A stretch of DNA of 64,000 nucleotides from Rostratula benghalensis (GCA_013399305.1 VXAI01000095.1:2983422-3047421); one strand, 5' to 3'; shown: positions 26,410 through 39,000, counted from the first letter of the stretch. Numbers and translations: made by a program. Notes: generated by a model from the sequence alone, not told the origin.

Positions 26410-26470
26410 ACAGAATCACAGAATGATACGGGGTTGGAAGGAATCTCTGGAGATCATCTAGTCCAACACC
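26410..26470 (-). mobile_element. CR1 LINE 3' end, minus strand
   Basis: ACAGAATCACAGAATGATAC at 26410, then GGGTTGGAAGGAATCTCTGG and AGATCATCTAGTCCAACACC, is the reverse complement of the CR1 3' end. The ATTCTGTG-type terminal octamer therefore points to lower coordinates and the element reads on the minus strand. CR1 is the dominant LINE of birds, and most copies are severely 5'-truncated, as here. Similarity fades after about 26470; a little more diverged CR1 sequence may reach about 26530. It carries no coding capacity. Confidence 0.88.
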
Positions 26471-26924
26471 TCAAATCCATTAATAAGTTGTCCAAAGGCT
26501 CTCATGTTTCCTGCATCAACTATGTTAGATTAAAAAAACCCGGTGTCTCAGTTTATTAAGTGGCCTCTATTTCAGAAAATAAATTTTAAACTTTATCTCT
26601 TTTGCTCAAGAAGTGAATACCAGCACGGACAGATAGTTCTGGAAAAGACTACAGTGATTACTCTTCTGTACCCCAATACGAGCAATTCAGTGCTTTAACT
26701 GAATGTGGTTACCTACAGAGAAGCTCTTATCAAGGGACTGAAGAATTGGGGATTCAAAATAGAAGGTAAACCTAGGATAAAGACTCAGTGCTTTAACTTA
26801 GACCTTAAGCTACATCTAATTTTCTCAAAGTAGGAGCTCCATGCAGTTAAACAGTACGGAAAAAAGCAACTTATGGCAACAAAATTAATGTCTGATTTGC
26901 TGATTCAGACCTTGAATGCATTAG
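26471..26924. other. Noncoding stretch, no gene seen
   Basis: The first 60 bases may be diverged CR1 body. The remainder is AT-rich unique-looking DNA with no recognised feature. Confidence 0.5.
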
Positions 26925-27310
26925 CAGTTGTATTTTTGTGGGTGATGCAAGTAGGAAGATGGCTACTGGTTTCACCAATACAACGCCACAATAATTACAG
27001 CAACTGCAATACAGCTTCAAAAGGGCTACAAAGCTGCCGCTTCGCAGCAGCAACCCATTCTTAATTAACATTTTTGGAAACGCTGCAATTCAGCTGTATG
27101 GCCATTCCATCTCAATTGATAGCTGACTGGAAGTGGTTTTCACAGCTGGGCTGCCGATCCAATGCCCAGGGAGGCTGCAATATCCCTAATTTTGCAGCAC
27201 TGTTTACAGCTGTAATTAATATTTCTGGAACTACCACACAGCAGCTCGGTGGCCATGCTGTCTCACTTGATAGCCAGTTGGATTCTGTGTTAGAACTGAG
27301 CTCTAAACCT
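26925..27310. repeat. Degenerate tandem repeat, period about 140-150 bp
   Basis: Two units align by eye with an offset of 151 bp. Unit A begins TTAATTAACATTTTTGGAAA at 27061 and unit B begins GTAATTAATATTTCTGGAAC at 27212. The first 45 positions match at 31 without gaps, and similarity continues through ATGGCCATTCCATCTCAATT (A) and GTGGCCATGCTGTCTCACTT (B), then TGATAGC in both. Upstream, GGCTACAAAG...GCAGCA (A) pairs with GGCTGCAATA...GCAGCA (B). A weaker third unit may start near 26931 (TATTTTTGTGGGTGATGCA), offset about 138. Overlapping open frames here are short and unrecognised. Confidence 0.6.
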
Positions 27311-28649
27311 GGTGTGTGCACCAGCATAAAGGTCTGATGATGCCATGAGCCACAGCTTCCACATCTCTGCAGGTTACTTCTAGAGTATCATCGTTACTTC
27401 ATGGTTAACAGCAAAGCCTTTAGAATTAGATGTTCTTGTCAATACTTTCTCTATGAAGCAAAGATTTATGGAAAAAAACAAACTCTCATCAGTATCTATT
27501 ATACTGCACTGCAGTGACAAGGTCCCAACCACTCCTGCCTAGGAATTGCAGTGCTCCCACTGACTTCAGGGGGAATCAGGGCTGGTTTCTTGGCAGCAGA
27601 GTGTATCCCTCGGTCTTTCAGCATCTCTGCATCTCAGCACACCTGCTTTGAAAAGTTCCTATAACTTATAAATAGGACAGTAACAACCCACTGTGTAAAC
27701 ACATCTATACATGGTAAAGTATATACTATCAGCTTATTTAGAAAAGGGAGACTTTTTCTCACACAGAAAGAATTCCTACTCTACAATTAACCTAATTAAG
27801 CCACATTAATAATCTATGTTTGACAGAGTTTAAAATGACAAGATGCATTATAAGAATTTTTGACCCTGGGATCTTTCCGCTCTATCATCTACACCTATTG
27901 AATACAGGACATGGAACAGTGGAATTTTAAACTAGATACGTATTTTTACATTCCTGCCAAACAATTCACATTTCTAGGAACACACACAAACACAATCCCA
28001 TCACCTTGACTTGGCAAACTTTAAGAAAAGAAAAAACTTTTGGGTTTTGTGATACAGGATGAAGCATATTGCTGGTAAAACTAGAATATGCTCAGAATAG
28101 AGAGTTTGCGTAGGTGCTAATGCATGTCATATCTCAAAGCTATGCATTAATGCTTTTTACTGAAAACAAATCAGGCAAAATGTTAGATTACTTCCCCCTA
28201 GATTTCTAAAGTTCAGAGATCATACACATCAAAAAAGTTACAGGAAACCTCATAAAAGGCAGTAAACTAGAAGTCAGCTGCAGCCCAAGTTGTGGATTTC
28301 TCATTTGATGCTTTTGTTTGTTCAGGGCTTGTTTGTTTCCCCTCTGCACAATTTCCAAAGTATGCATTTGATGATACAGATTACCCACGTGCTTAGTGCT
28401 TTTCAAGGCAAATTGCACAAAAGAGGAATTTGTTCTATGCACATTATGCACTGTAACAGATAGCCCCTTGCTTACTTTACATCTCGTTATATTAATCTCG
28501 TTCCCCTGGAATGAGGAAATGCCTGCCCATGGGGTGGGGGATTGATTGTTTGTTTGTTTTACTTCTATCCACCACCCGAAACCAAAGGCATTAAAAGTGC
28601 CCAACGAGGGGAATGAGAGAAGATCACGAAGTCAGGCCACTAAACAAAA
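27311..28649. other. Noncoding stretch, no gene seen
   Basis: No gene recognised. A 132-codon frame on the minus strand (28206-28604) is among the longest in the window, but its composition is unremarkable and it has no known motif. The palindromic-relic core at 27548-27585 is listed separately. Confidence 0.5.
27548..27585. repeat. Possible palindromic-relic core
   Basis: GTGCTCCCACTGACTTCAGG followed by GGGAATCAGGGCTGG resembles the central 'ctcccattgacttcaatgggag...atcaggcc' of an old sauropsid palindromic repeat. It is short and diverged. Confidence 0.35.
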
Positions 28650-28650
28650 G

Positions 28651-28693
28651 TGTGTGTGTGTGTTGTACTGGGGGGGGAGTGGGGGGCGGAGGG
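28651..28693 (+). repeat. (TG)n tract next to a G-quadruplex motif
   Basis: A short TG repeat at about 28651-28662 is followed at 28670-28693 by G runs of 8, 6 and 3 separated by AGT and CGGA. Splitting the eight-G run gives four runs of at least three G with loops of 1-7 bases, which fits the usual G-quadruplex pattern on the plus strand. Confidence 0.7.
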
Positions 28694-28734
28694 AGGAGAT
28701 TAATCTTATTAGGATCGTATATCATGAGGTTGTC

Positions 28735-28744
28735 AGGTGTGAAA
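28735..28744 (+). promoter_or_regulatory. T-box-like half-site
   Basis: AGGTGTGAAA is a full match to the T-box half-site and identical to the one at 19328-19337. A ten-base motif may be chance; it is noted because it lies just after the G-rich element. Confidence 0.25.
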
Positions 28745-28979
28745 GCAAACGAATGGCCTCTGTTTATCTGAGCTAAACCGTGTGGTTCACCAAAAGACTC
28801 ACTCCAAGCAGGGTGTGTGTTTTGTTGGGGTTGTGTTTTTTTTTTTCCCCTTAATAAATTGGCTAAGTCGGTGCAGAATGTTGATAATGAAGTATGTGCA
28901 AGGGAGGTCTGAGCTCTTACCTTCCAGTGTTTAGATGCAACCAAGCTCCCCCCCCTCCCCGTCCTTTTTTTATCACAGC

Positions 28980-29170
28980 TGATTCAGAAAGCCCTTTGGA
29001 AAGATGAAGTAGGTAGAAATCAAAATAAATGGATTCTATTAAAACCAGCAATGCATCAACTGCTTGATAAAGTGATTAATAAACAGCTTAGGATGGTGAT
29101 TGATTAAACTCTTTAATCAAAGTGCTAAACTGACTTAATATGGATAGTTTCAACATGTTCAAAGTATACA
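28980..29170. promoter_or_regulatory. Candidate regulatory block with a perfect palindrome
   Basis: TTGATTAAA (29100-29108), spacer CTC, then TTTAATCAA (29112-29120) form a perfect inverted repeat. The right arm runs into ATCAAAG (29116-29122), which fits the TCF/LEF core. Nearby words TGATTAAT and GATTGATT suit PBX or other homeodomain binding. Unlike the T/G-rich DNA upstream, the block is complex. Function is inferred from motif texture only. Confidence 0.3.
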
Positions 29171-32100
29171 TTTTCTCAGCCGAGGGTTCAGAGTTGTTTA
29201 TGTAACTTTTCTGAAGTGTATCCCATAGGTCTAACCTGCAGATAGCTAGGACCGTGGAATGTGTAAGTATTATAAAGTGCCACGTATATTGGATGAGTCA
29301 CTGGAAGTTTGCAAGCAAATTACAGTTTTCACCAAACAATATTGCTCCCACAGAATTTTAGGTACAGCATTGGTCTGCATTACAACATGGATTATGAAAG
29401 AGCACAGTAAAAAATAAAAATCAGCTATTTTACCTATTCTCTTGAGCACAACAGGGCCAAAAGAGAACGAGTGTGGGATCTAAATATAACAATGGCAGAA
29501 GATGATTACTTTTGCATGAAGGAGAGCTTATATATTTACTGCTAAAGAGCATATTTCATTTGCTTCAGTATCTGATGTAATTTTTCACACAGTCAGTCAT
29601 CAGCTGGATTCATTAGCTTAATTCACTATTCCAGGAAGCATAGGAGAGTCTGAAACCGATACAAAGGCATGTATGTGCCCAGTATCACCAGTCCTCAAGC
29701 TTTTTGTCATCTGACTACAGTAGCATATCGGCTGTCATTCAGAATTATAAAATAAAAAAGTTTTGAAGTATGACCTGAATATATCAAAAAGCTAAAAACA
29801 ACTCTAAAACAAAATGCCAAAACCAACGGCAGGAAACTAAAGTCTGTCTTGCTTTTTCTGCCAGCATCGGGGGAGGGAGGAATCCTGACTCACAAGCTTT
29901 CAAGGCTGCCTAACGGTTTTGAACACCGAGAGCTCAAAAGTTTTAAAATCCTTTTAGATTTATTTTTAGAACTAGAACTTTGGAAACTTTCCTCCTTGTT
30001 GGTTATTTTGTGTTGTTGTTTTTAACTAACTAGTGGCTATTGAAAAAGAAAGAATAAGCTGCTGCTTAAACAAGGCATTCCACCCAGGAAAAACACATGC
30101 AAAGAAAACTATAAGAGGTAGAGCACCCACTGTGCTTACTTCAGTCTGGAGATTTCTGATAGCTTTAGAAGCCTGGCCTGTAATCTAAATGTCTGTAGCC
30201 TTGTAAAAAGTAATAAACATTAGTATACTTTTAACACACCGTAACAATTTTTAAATTCAAACTATCAATCACTATTACCTAGAGCCCTCTTCCTGTAAGC
30301 GTGCCAAAATGTTTCAGGTAGCAATATAATTATCCTGTTATGAGCACATATAAAACAAACACCCCGTATAAGACCTTGCAATAGCAAGGTGCTTCACATT
30401 CAGAATCCCTGGAGGAGGGGAAATTCTGAAAGAGAAAACTAATAATGTGTAATGGTCTGAGTGAATCTGCACAGGGATTTTCAATAGTCTCGTCATTGTA
30501 AAATATATGGGACAAACAAATCACTTAAATAGCTTGGAAAGTGGCTGTGCAGTGTTTTATAAACAATCAATAAAGCTTTAAAATCAATATCTTGATGAAC
30601 CACCAGCCATTGGAGGTTATTAAGCAGAGTGACTTCTCTATAGGAATATACAATTGGAACAGCTATTTGAGAACAGATTTAAGCCTACCTAGCTCCACCT
30701 CCCCCTTGCATTATTGAAGGAAGCCTGGTATCTATAGGAAAAGCACCATGCCATGCACACAGGACTCTGTAATGGAGCAATTTCTTCCATACTGTATTGT
30801 CACCTCAACTCTGAACTATGAAGACTTCAAGGCTTTCTCTAGAGTTATAAATTCTACAGGTATTAGGTATTCAGTTTCCCAGATTTGCTTATAGTGCTTT
30901 CATTCAAAGTCCCAAAAGATGGAACAGAAATTAAAAATAGACAGAGGCTGTTGCAACTACAGGCTTATTTCTGAAGCTGTAATAGACAAATGGTTATTTA
31001 GTAAGTAAAACCTTTAGTGAATAAAACGGGTGGGCTTCATTATCCAAGAGCAGCAACACAGAAGAGATTTGCCCATTGATGAAACCAAATAATACATGGG
31101 TAAGCTGGGGACAGGGCATGGACACTGATAGTATAGAAAGCAATTCCAATATATAAAAAGCTGGACTTCAGAACAGATGCCGAATTACCTCATATGAAGT
31201 TATCAGCATCATGCAAAGCATAGAAAAAAAGAAAGAAGATTGTTTGATAGGTATAATCAAAGGCCAAAAATCCTCTCACATGAGTAGCATTTTTATTTCT
31301 ACAGTCTAAGTGCTTGATACCCTCCACACTCAAGTCTCTTGATGAGCTGTACTTAATTGACAAACAATTCACAGCACCACCCATCAAATGCACTTTTATG
31401 AAAGAGACAAATTAGGTAACTATATGCACAATTCTGTGATGTATCTGAGTCACATGTGGCAATACTTGCTACTATTTTCAAAATAAGTCTCTATTTCTGA
31501 CAATGTTATAATGCAACTAACATTGAGTAGCTGTTATTCTATAATATTATTTCCTCAATGTCTAAATTTAATAAGGGCACCACCATTCAGAGGAGTTTTC
31601 CCTCTCCTTCTAGAAGTCTGTATCTCATGTCAACTTGTACATATTTCAAGACTGATTCTTCTTATTTCCTTGTGTTATGGCAGGTTTTTCTAAGTAGGTG
31701 ATATTCAACATAGCACACTTAAGACCTAGAGGGCCATAAGAAAGGAAGATTCTCTCTCGCAATTCTTTTATTGTGCCTACTCCTACTATATCTGTCCACC
31801 TCCAATTTCTCAGTGTGGAATTTACGGATACGGGCACCCCTATCTGCAAAAACTCCTTTTTACTGAATAAGGAGAAAGGGTCAGAGCTACAGTAGTATAA
31901 AGAGATTACAGCCATTCTCAGCCTCAGTGAGATTCCCCAGTACATTTTTCCCTGTGTGCAGACTTGGGACCAGATTTACAAGTGACAGCACTGTGAACCC
32001 AGGCTAAGTTCTCAATACTGTCAATTATCATAACCATATGAAAAAAACGGCTTAACTAGGAGTAATTTAATCAAACATCCTCAATTTCTGTCATTTTATG

Positions 32101-34306
32101 CAACTGATTGTTTTGCCACCTACAGCTTCTGGGAATAATGACTACCTTGGGCAAAAATCATAAGCATTGATATAGTACAAGAAAGCAATTCATCTTGCAA
32201 TATTTACAGTGCCATTCAAAATGGAAAGCACCAGAAAGAGTCACCTTTGTCTGCAGCGTCCTGCTGCAGAAACTACAGAAGTGTTTGGATTAACCTAAAA
32301 CTTACAAGTGAAATGCCTCCAGTATCAGCTGGAGCACCTTGCAACTGCCCATAACTTTTTTCTTCTACAGTTGAGGCATGAAAGCCAAGAGTTTTAATGT
32401 TAGATTCGTGTGATTTTGAACACAGAAGAGTCTTTCCTCAGTACAGTGCCCTCCAGTAATAAAGGAAAGCACTTTCTATGTTCTTACTGGTTGCTGCTGT
32501 GAGAGTAGCAAGTGGTGTATTTCAAACTTAAGCGAAATACAGCTTTTGGGACCTAGTCTACAGGCCATGAAAGTCAAAAGGAATCCTTTCCCCCTCACAA
32601 GCCTTGAATACACTAGAAAGACTTCATACAGTCTCTGACTCTCACAGCACATTCACCATTCAACATCTTCAGCGCAAAACTCTTACGCATGCCAGATTTT
32701 AGACAAACATTTTCATCAATTCAGACTATACGTTCAAAATTTCGTCAAATCAGATTTTCTTTGCTGCTATGTGAATGCTACATCCTTACACCTTTTAGCA
32801 AAGCAGATCTTAGTATAGACATCTAGGACTCTTGCGTTCAGACAACAGCAAAGACAGGAAGTGTTTGCTTTTCAGTCATCTCTAAACCATCCAGTATATG
32901 AAAGTTCAAAGGACTTTATCCCATTGCTTTTCCTTTCAAGAACAACTAATGATTCCAATACAACCAAGCTATGAATTTTCCTTTATAAATACATTGTATG
33001 AAAAAAAAAAATAGGAAACCCCTGTTTTTTTTAAGGGGGAACAGTATTTCTGCACGTGTATGTTCGGGCTAACAAGCAACACCATCTGCAAGGCTGGAAT
33101 ATTTTCACACTCCTTTCTATTATACAAAACAATAAACCCTCTCCAGCTGATTTCTCTCATTGTAGAATGCAAATTGCCTATAAAAGACCTCAGGGTGTGA
33201 GAAGACACTTATCAAACAGATATTACACATGCTCTCATACCAACTATGCTATCAACTCTGCAATTTTAAATATATTAAGGATAAAAAGGTATCAACAAAC
33301 CTGCTTTTTGTGGTTACAATAATCATGCTCTGAAGCACCTTCGTTTGTCAAGCCATTGCTTAGGAGAGCGATCTTTCTCACTTTAGGTCTAAAATAGCAT
33401 CTGCTTCACGCTAGGTGCTAGTAAATTTTCATTAAAAGAGCTGAAAACAAAACTAACTCATTTTAAAGTGTAAAAAGGGACTACTTTCACCTTGATATAA
33501 CATGCTGTAACACAACATAAAAAAGCTACATCTTTTACAAAAGTTTATTATACAAAGGTAAACAAATTATTGAAGAAACTAAGTTCATTAACATTTTGAT
33601 GCACAGATGGATATCCAGAAGTTACATTCATAGTCCATGACTGAGGGGTGCACTCATGAAGTAACTTCCTTCCATGTTCCAAAGTTCCTTCCACGAAGGA
33701 ACTGATTTCTGGAGTTTGCAAGACTGCAAGATCTTCCCTGCTCAAGTATGTCTGGAAGTCAGGTGTGGACCTTTAGAAAATGGAGTCTTAACGAAGTAAC
33801 AGACACAGCAGAGCAAACCAGCTGAATGTCATCAGCCTAAACTGCTCAAGCACAATCAGTCACCCATTTCAGTAGTCAGGGTTACTTTTCTTTGCTTCCA
33901 AAGCACAACAGTTATGAGTCACAGAAAAGACTAACTGCAGAGTTCTCCACAACCCAAAATTCAACTTCCTTGTTCTTACAGGGAAGCAATTAAGATCCAA
34001 TCATTTTTAATGCATCATAAATAATCTTCACACTTGCTGTTAAGTTAATTAATATAATCAGTAATGCCAAACACATCAAAATGAAACTTATTTTGCAAAC
34101 ATGCAAAATGTTCTGCCTCATTGCTTCTCTATCAAAATTAAATGTCATTTTGCTAACAACTTTTGCAAAGTTTTAATTTCAATCCCTTTTGATCACAAGT
34201 CTTACCAAAACAAAAATGATACAACTAATCCAGGGCATTGCTGTTTTTTGGTTTTTTTTTTTCTGTCAGAGTCCAAGTGTCACGGGAACACTACTGGAAC
34301 ACTTAC
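29171..34306. other. Noncoding stretch, no gene seen
   Basis: About 5 kb of AT-rich DNA without a recognised gene, RNA or diagnostic repeat. Small A/T runs occur (for example 33000-33011). Open frames stay below 100 codons with no domain. A CAGTTTCCCAG at about 30870 recalls MIR but has no supporting flank. Confidence 0.5.
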
Positions 34307-34406
34307 TGCCTGATTCTACAAAAAGTACTGGGGTCAAGTTACTTATGTCCTTAACTGTTTCATATCAAAGTATTGGGTATTATTCATTGACCTTCAGTGA
34401 ATTGCC
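34307..34406. repeat. Palindromic MITE-like relic
   Basis: GCCTGATTCTACAAAAAGTA, then ACTTATGTCCTTAACTG, then ATTGACCTTCAGTGAATTG follow the order of a familiar sauropsid repeat ('gcctgatcctgcaaa...acttatg..tgcttaact...cattgacttcaatggg'). The order of three blocks makes chance less likely than for single cores. The family name is not certain. Confidence 0.45.
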
Positions 34407-37400
34407 AGAAATTGCTTTTATGTGAAATGGAAGTAGATGGCTAAATTGTTCAGTACTATCAATACAAGTGAAAAAGAAAATAATTATCTATAAGCATTAG
34501 AAGAGAAAAAAACCCAACCCTGTAACACACGCAAGAAGTGAAATCTTACTTTTGGAATAGAAAGTTCGCAACTATTTTGACAACCACAGACCTGCCCTCA
34601 GCTCTCTCCTTTTGTGCACAGAGTTCACATATTCATACAGTAATTGCTGAAAAAGCAAAAAGATACGGAAAATAATTGTAGAGTTTATTTTGTGGCCCTG
34701 TGCACCCTAGGAAATCCAAGCTTGAGGAGGCTCACAGGCCAAAAAGTGTTACTGGGATGTTGTCAACTAAACAGAGGGGTATAGTGAATCTATATGTAAC
34801 TGCCTGATGCTTTGCCCACATTTTGGGGTCTGCTCTGGCCTCTTCCACAAAAAGGGGTGCACTCTCTCCTCCTGTAAAGCTGCCTGGCAGTTTCTCTGCA
34901 GAGTTTTACACTGAGTTCCTCTAAATGCTACGTTATTCACCGGCTGTTTTCCTGCATTTTATCACCATCTAATATGCAGATGAAATTGCATTAAATGATA
35001 TTCATGATCCTGCCAAAGTGACAGAATAAGAAGACTCACCCAACGTTTTAGTGCTCTTTCCACTCATTAGAGGATAGGGAGATTATTTAGAGGATATTCT
35101 ATGCACTGTCACAGCAATTGGGCTTGTTGGAAACTTCCACAGGCCAGACTCTTTTTTATTCATGGAAGATTACTAAGAAATAAAAGTATGAAAGTGAGAA
35201 AAGTAAGGAAGTTGCAAGAGTGGCAGCCCATTACCAGCTACCAAATGTTGGGCAGCTCCCGTGTACATACAGTTCTTGGTTCTTACAGACATTAAAACAA
35301 GTAGCAGAACTGTTATAAAGATCATATTGAGCATTGTTTAGTGTCCCCTTTTTGTGGGATATCTATATGCATATCATGTGTTTTAACAACTTACTCCAAT
35401 TACAGATCTTCAAATAAATTTCCTATTTGATAGACACTACATTAGTTTTTTTCCTCCAAGCGTCCACAGCAGGTACTGAGCAATAAAAACTGTGGAATTT
35501 ACTGCTAAGTCACAAGTCTTTGTTTCTTTAAACAGAAAACAGTCTCCCTTCTTCAATGCAGATAATAATATAAACTTTATGAGTTTTTAATGCTACTGTC
35601 CACCAGCATTGCATCTAATATAAAATCAACAACAAAATTTCTAGTGGCCTTCATGAATTCAAGCTGCTTCTGCATTTCAAAAAAAAAAAAAAGTTACTCC
35701 CTGTACAATGTTTAAAAAAGTTATTTACTCTTGCCCATAAATAAGAATCCAGGGTGAAACACAAAAGCAGAGCCCTAGGTGATTCTAATGTTCTACAGCA
35801 TAAATTTATTCATCATCAATGAATTCTGCATCTTTCTAAAAGGCTTAACAAAAATTAAAACAAAAAAATAAAATTGCTGCTCATGGCCATTTCTTTGAAC
35901 TCCACTTATGTAAATGTTCAGGAACCAGGACCAAAGGGAAAGGAACAGGTCTAATCAAAACCTTAATTGCTTCTAATTTACAAGCAAGTTTTTCTATACT
36001 TAGGCAAGATCCATGTCTCAATTCTTTTGAGACCTCACAAGAATGACATAGGTGAGATTCATCCAGCTTTGAACTCTAAGAGTGATCAAGAACAAGTCAA
36101 TGCTGAAGCTAACAGTACTGCTGAGCTTCATTTTTTGTTTTAATTTTTGTATTAAACATCACAAAAATCCAGGTTGACTGAGCCAAACCCACCCAATCAA
36201 AATAAATGCAAATTATAGTAATTCCTGCAAATAAATAATGATTTTTAATTTAAGTTGCTTGCCTAGTAGCTGCAAATCCTACAGCACATGATTCTAATAA
36301 GCAATTCAAACAGGCAGTAGACAGTACCTCAGAGAGGTAGCATATCAGTACTGTTTCCAGTTATTGGGTGGGGTTGGGATTAATTATTATTTTTTTTTTG
36401 CTTAAAGTCACCTCTTTCGCATAAGAATTTACCTCTAAGCCAGGTTTTAAATCAGTGGTTTCCTCCCAATGCTTTCAAGCAATTATTGTATTTCAAATGC
36501 ACACAATTCAATGTAAGTTGAAAGATATGAAGTGCTGCTGAAGTTTTTAAGAGCAAACACAAACCACAGAGCAGATCTTCAGAGCACAGTGGTGTGCTGC
36601 ACACCTTTGCTGAAACCTCTTACTGTTTTTAATCAAAAAAAACCCCAAAAAAACTGAACTCACCAGAGTTGGATTGTTCCAGAATCCAATTGAAAGTCCT
36701 CCAACAATACCTTTTCTCCAGGAAAACCTGATTTCCACTTCCCTAACTAAGAAAGTACAGACAAATATAACACTCAAAAAGCTATCCCCCACCTCTCCCT
36801 ACAGGGAGAAAACACACCCTTCCCCCTACTGCAAGCAATGCTGCAATGAGCACAGGTTTATAGGATGATGAATTTGGATATTGGAAACACCTGCCAAAAC
36901 CCGAGGTGGAGAGAGAGAAGGTGCAGAGCAAGCACACTCAGTACCCAGTCTCTGCCACTGCATTCTCAGGTGCACCTCTACCACCCACAGCACAGGGAAT
37001 GAGCAGGTGGATAAGTAGGGCTGAAGTAACTGAAGGAAAGGGCAAGAAGATAACGAGTTCAGAGAAACTACAACAGATGGTACATATTCTTTATGTTTTC
37101 TCAGAAAACCAATCTCCTGACATGAGCACAGATCCACCAGGAGAGGTGACCCTGGCATCACTTCTCCTATTGAGACTGCAATAGTCAGAGCCAGTGCAAA
37201 GCCCACTATCTTGGCTTAAGGAAGGGTAGATGCAGCCTTTTCAAAGAGGTGCATGGGCCTGACTACAGATTGGAATAAGAACTCTTTCGTAACATTGGAT
37301 TTACTTTTCTACCAGAGGATTAATTAATCCCAGACAGGACAAACCCTGGATACCCAATCACTCAGACTTGAGAAAAGGCTCATGAGTTTTAGCCCTGGCA

Positions 37401-37599
37401 GATACAGACACCCTCATGCTTCTTCAGTGAGTGGAAAAACAAGTTAACACTGCTTTAAATTCCAAATATGCAGCAGCTAAGACACTCATTGACTTCTTGC
37501 AGGAGCAGAATCTGGCCAAGATACATGAAACCTTTCAAAAGAAGCCTTGACTTGCAACAAGGATCAGTCGAGACAAAAGTATTTGAGTCAGGGCATTGC
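34407..37599. other. Noncoding stretch, no gene seen
   Basis: AT-rich DNA, with an A run at about 35680-35692 and a T run near 36391-36400. A 126-codon minus-strand frame (36826-37206) begins with a hydrophobic stretch but overlaps a 92-codon plus-strand frame and has no recognised domain. I regard both as chance. Confidence 0.5.
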
Positions 37600-38040
37600 T
37601 AGACAATCTTGCTGGTTGTCAGATCTGCAGTGTAATGACATGTCAATTTGATTCCTTTTGTGCGTGAGCTCAGAGCCTATCTTTGGGTCTGAATTCTTCT
37701 GTACTTTAGTTTTTCTTTTGTTCCAGTGGCACTTCTCCCAACATTACTTGACAATGAGTGATGCTCCACAACCCTGATCTTTCACACCCTGTTGGTGACC
37801 TATAACTTTTCATGCATAACCTTTGACCTGGGGCCTGACAGTTTGATTTATTGTCCAGTGTTATGATTTATGAGTATCTTCTCAGAATAATTAACGGACA
37901 ACAGGTGGCAGCATAATAATTTTGATTACCCAGCGGTTCATGAAACCACTACAAAGGTGACTTCATTTACTGAAAGAAAAGGACAACAATTAAAAATTAC
38001 ACACAGCAATCCTTTTATGCCTTTTTGTTTTTCACCCTTT
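37600..38040. promoter_or_regulatory. Candidate cis-regulatory block (DR1, CTCF-like)
   Basis: TAACCTTTGACCT at 37817-37829 is the reverse complement of AGGTCAAAGGTTA, a near-ideal DR1 element bound by HNF4, COUP-TF or RXR partners. ACAACAGGTGGCAGC at 37898-37912 partly matches the CTCF core (AGGTGGCAG) and contains the E-box CAGGTG. ATAATTAAC and homeodomain-like words lie between and around them. The sequence is non-repetitive. Binding is inferred. Confidence 0.3.
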
Positions 38041-39000
38041 GTCTGTCAAACAGAAGACTTTATTTAGGCTCATTGCCTCCCTTCTCAAATACCCGGAACT
38101 CAAAATCTGTGCAGAAGACAATGCTTCCCCCATCATGGTGCTGGTAGAATTATTTTGCTGTTAGAAAACATTTCAATTTCATGTTGTCAGTTTCCATAAA
38201 ACCAATGTGTTATTTTTAAATCTCTTTGCAAAGCTGTACAATTTGGGCCAAAGTTCATTCCAAAGTGTAGGTTTTTGTTAACTTACAATTTTGCGGAGCT
38301 GCTGAAGTGCTGTGTCTTGGATTCCACTTATCTGAAGTTAGATCCCCAGCCAAAAAGAAAGTATTTCCATAATTCACCTCTTACATATGCAGAGCTTCTC
38401 TCTAAAGGTTTTTTCCCCCACCCTTAGTCATCATAGAACAAAAGGAAATTTTCTTCTTAAGTGTCTCTTATAATTGCTTCAATGTAGGTTAAAAAACAAG
38501 CGCTCACTATCCCAGCTTCAGGCCCCATGCTCAGACAAATTTAGTTTTGCTCTATCTGCAGTGTCTTCTGAACACCAAACTTCACCTTTTCATCCCATGC
38601 AGCTCTCCTCTAGCCATTTGGGCTGCATATGGGAGCAGCAGTTAGAATTAAGTATGTGTTCTTCAGACTCTGCAGACTACTGGTAACGATGATGCATGCA
38701 TACAATATCACAAAGAGAAGTTAGGTGACACAGAGTTGTCTGTTTCTGAAAAATAGAATTAAAACAATCTGTACTTAGAACCTGTTCAAGGTATCCATAT
38801 ATTCTATGTAAACCATGATGTCTCAAATTTTTGCTCCCAGAAACTTCACACCTCCAAGATGAATCCATTCTCATCACTCTTCTATGTGCTGCTCTCTCCC
38901 TTACTTCAGTTGATCACAATTCCTTAGGACTTTTGATAGACATATGTTGATATGGAAAAGGATATAATGATATCATCCATATGGACAGTGGGATTCACAG
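38041..39000. other. Noncoding stretch, no gene seen
   Basis: Unique-looking AT-rich DNA with no recognised gene or repeat; open frames do not exceed 70 codons. Confidence 0.5.

Noticed and set aside
28206..28604. A 132-codon minus-strand frame
   Set aside because: No domain or conserved motif seen, and no supporting splice or promoter context.
30860..30890. TTCAGTTTCCCAGATTTGC resembling MIR 'cctcagtttcccatctg'
   Set aside because: Flanking MIR blocks are absent on both sides.
35040..35085. AGTGCTCTTTCCACTCATTAG resembling part of the MIR reverse complement
   Set aside because: Only one block matches; the adjacent blocks expected in MIR are missing.
36826..37206. A 126-codon minus-strand frame starting with a hydrophobic, signal-peptide-like stretch
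   Set aside because: Overlaps an equally open plus-strand frame, has no splice frame or domain, and the hydrophobic start alone is weak evidence.
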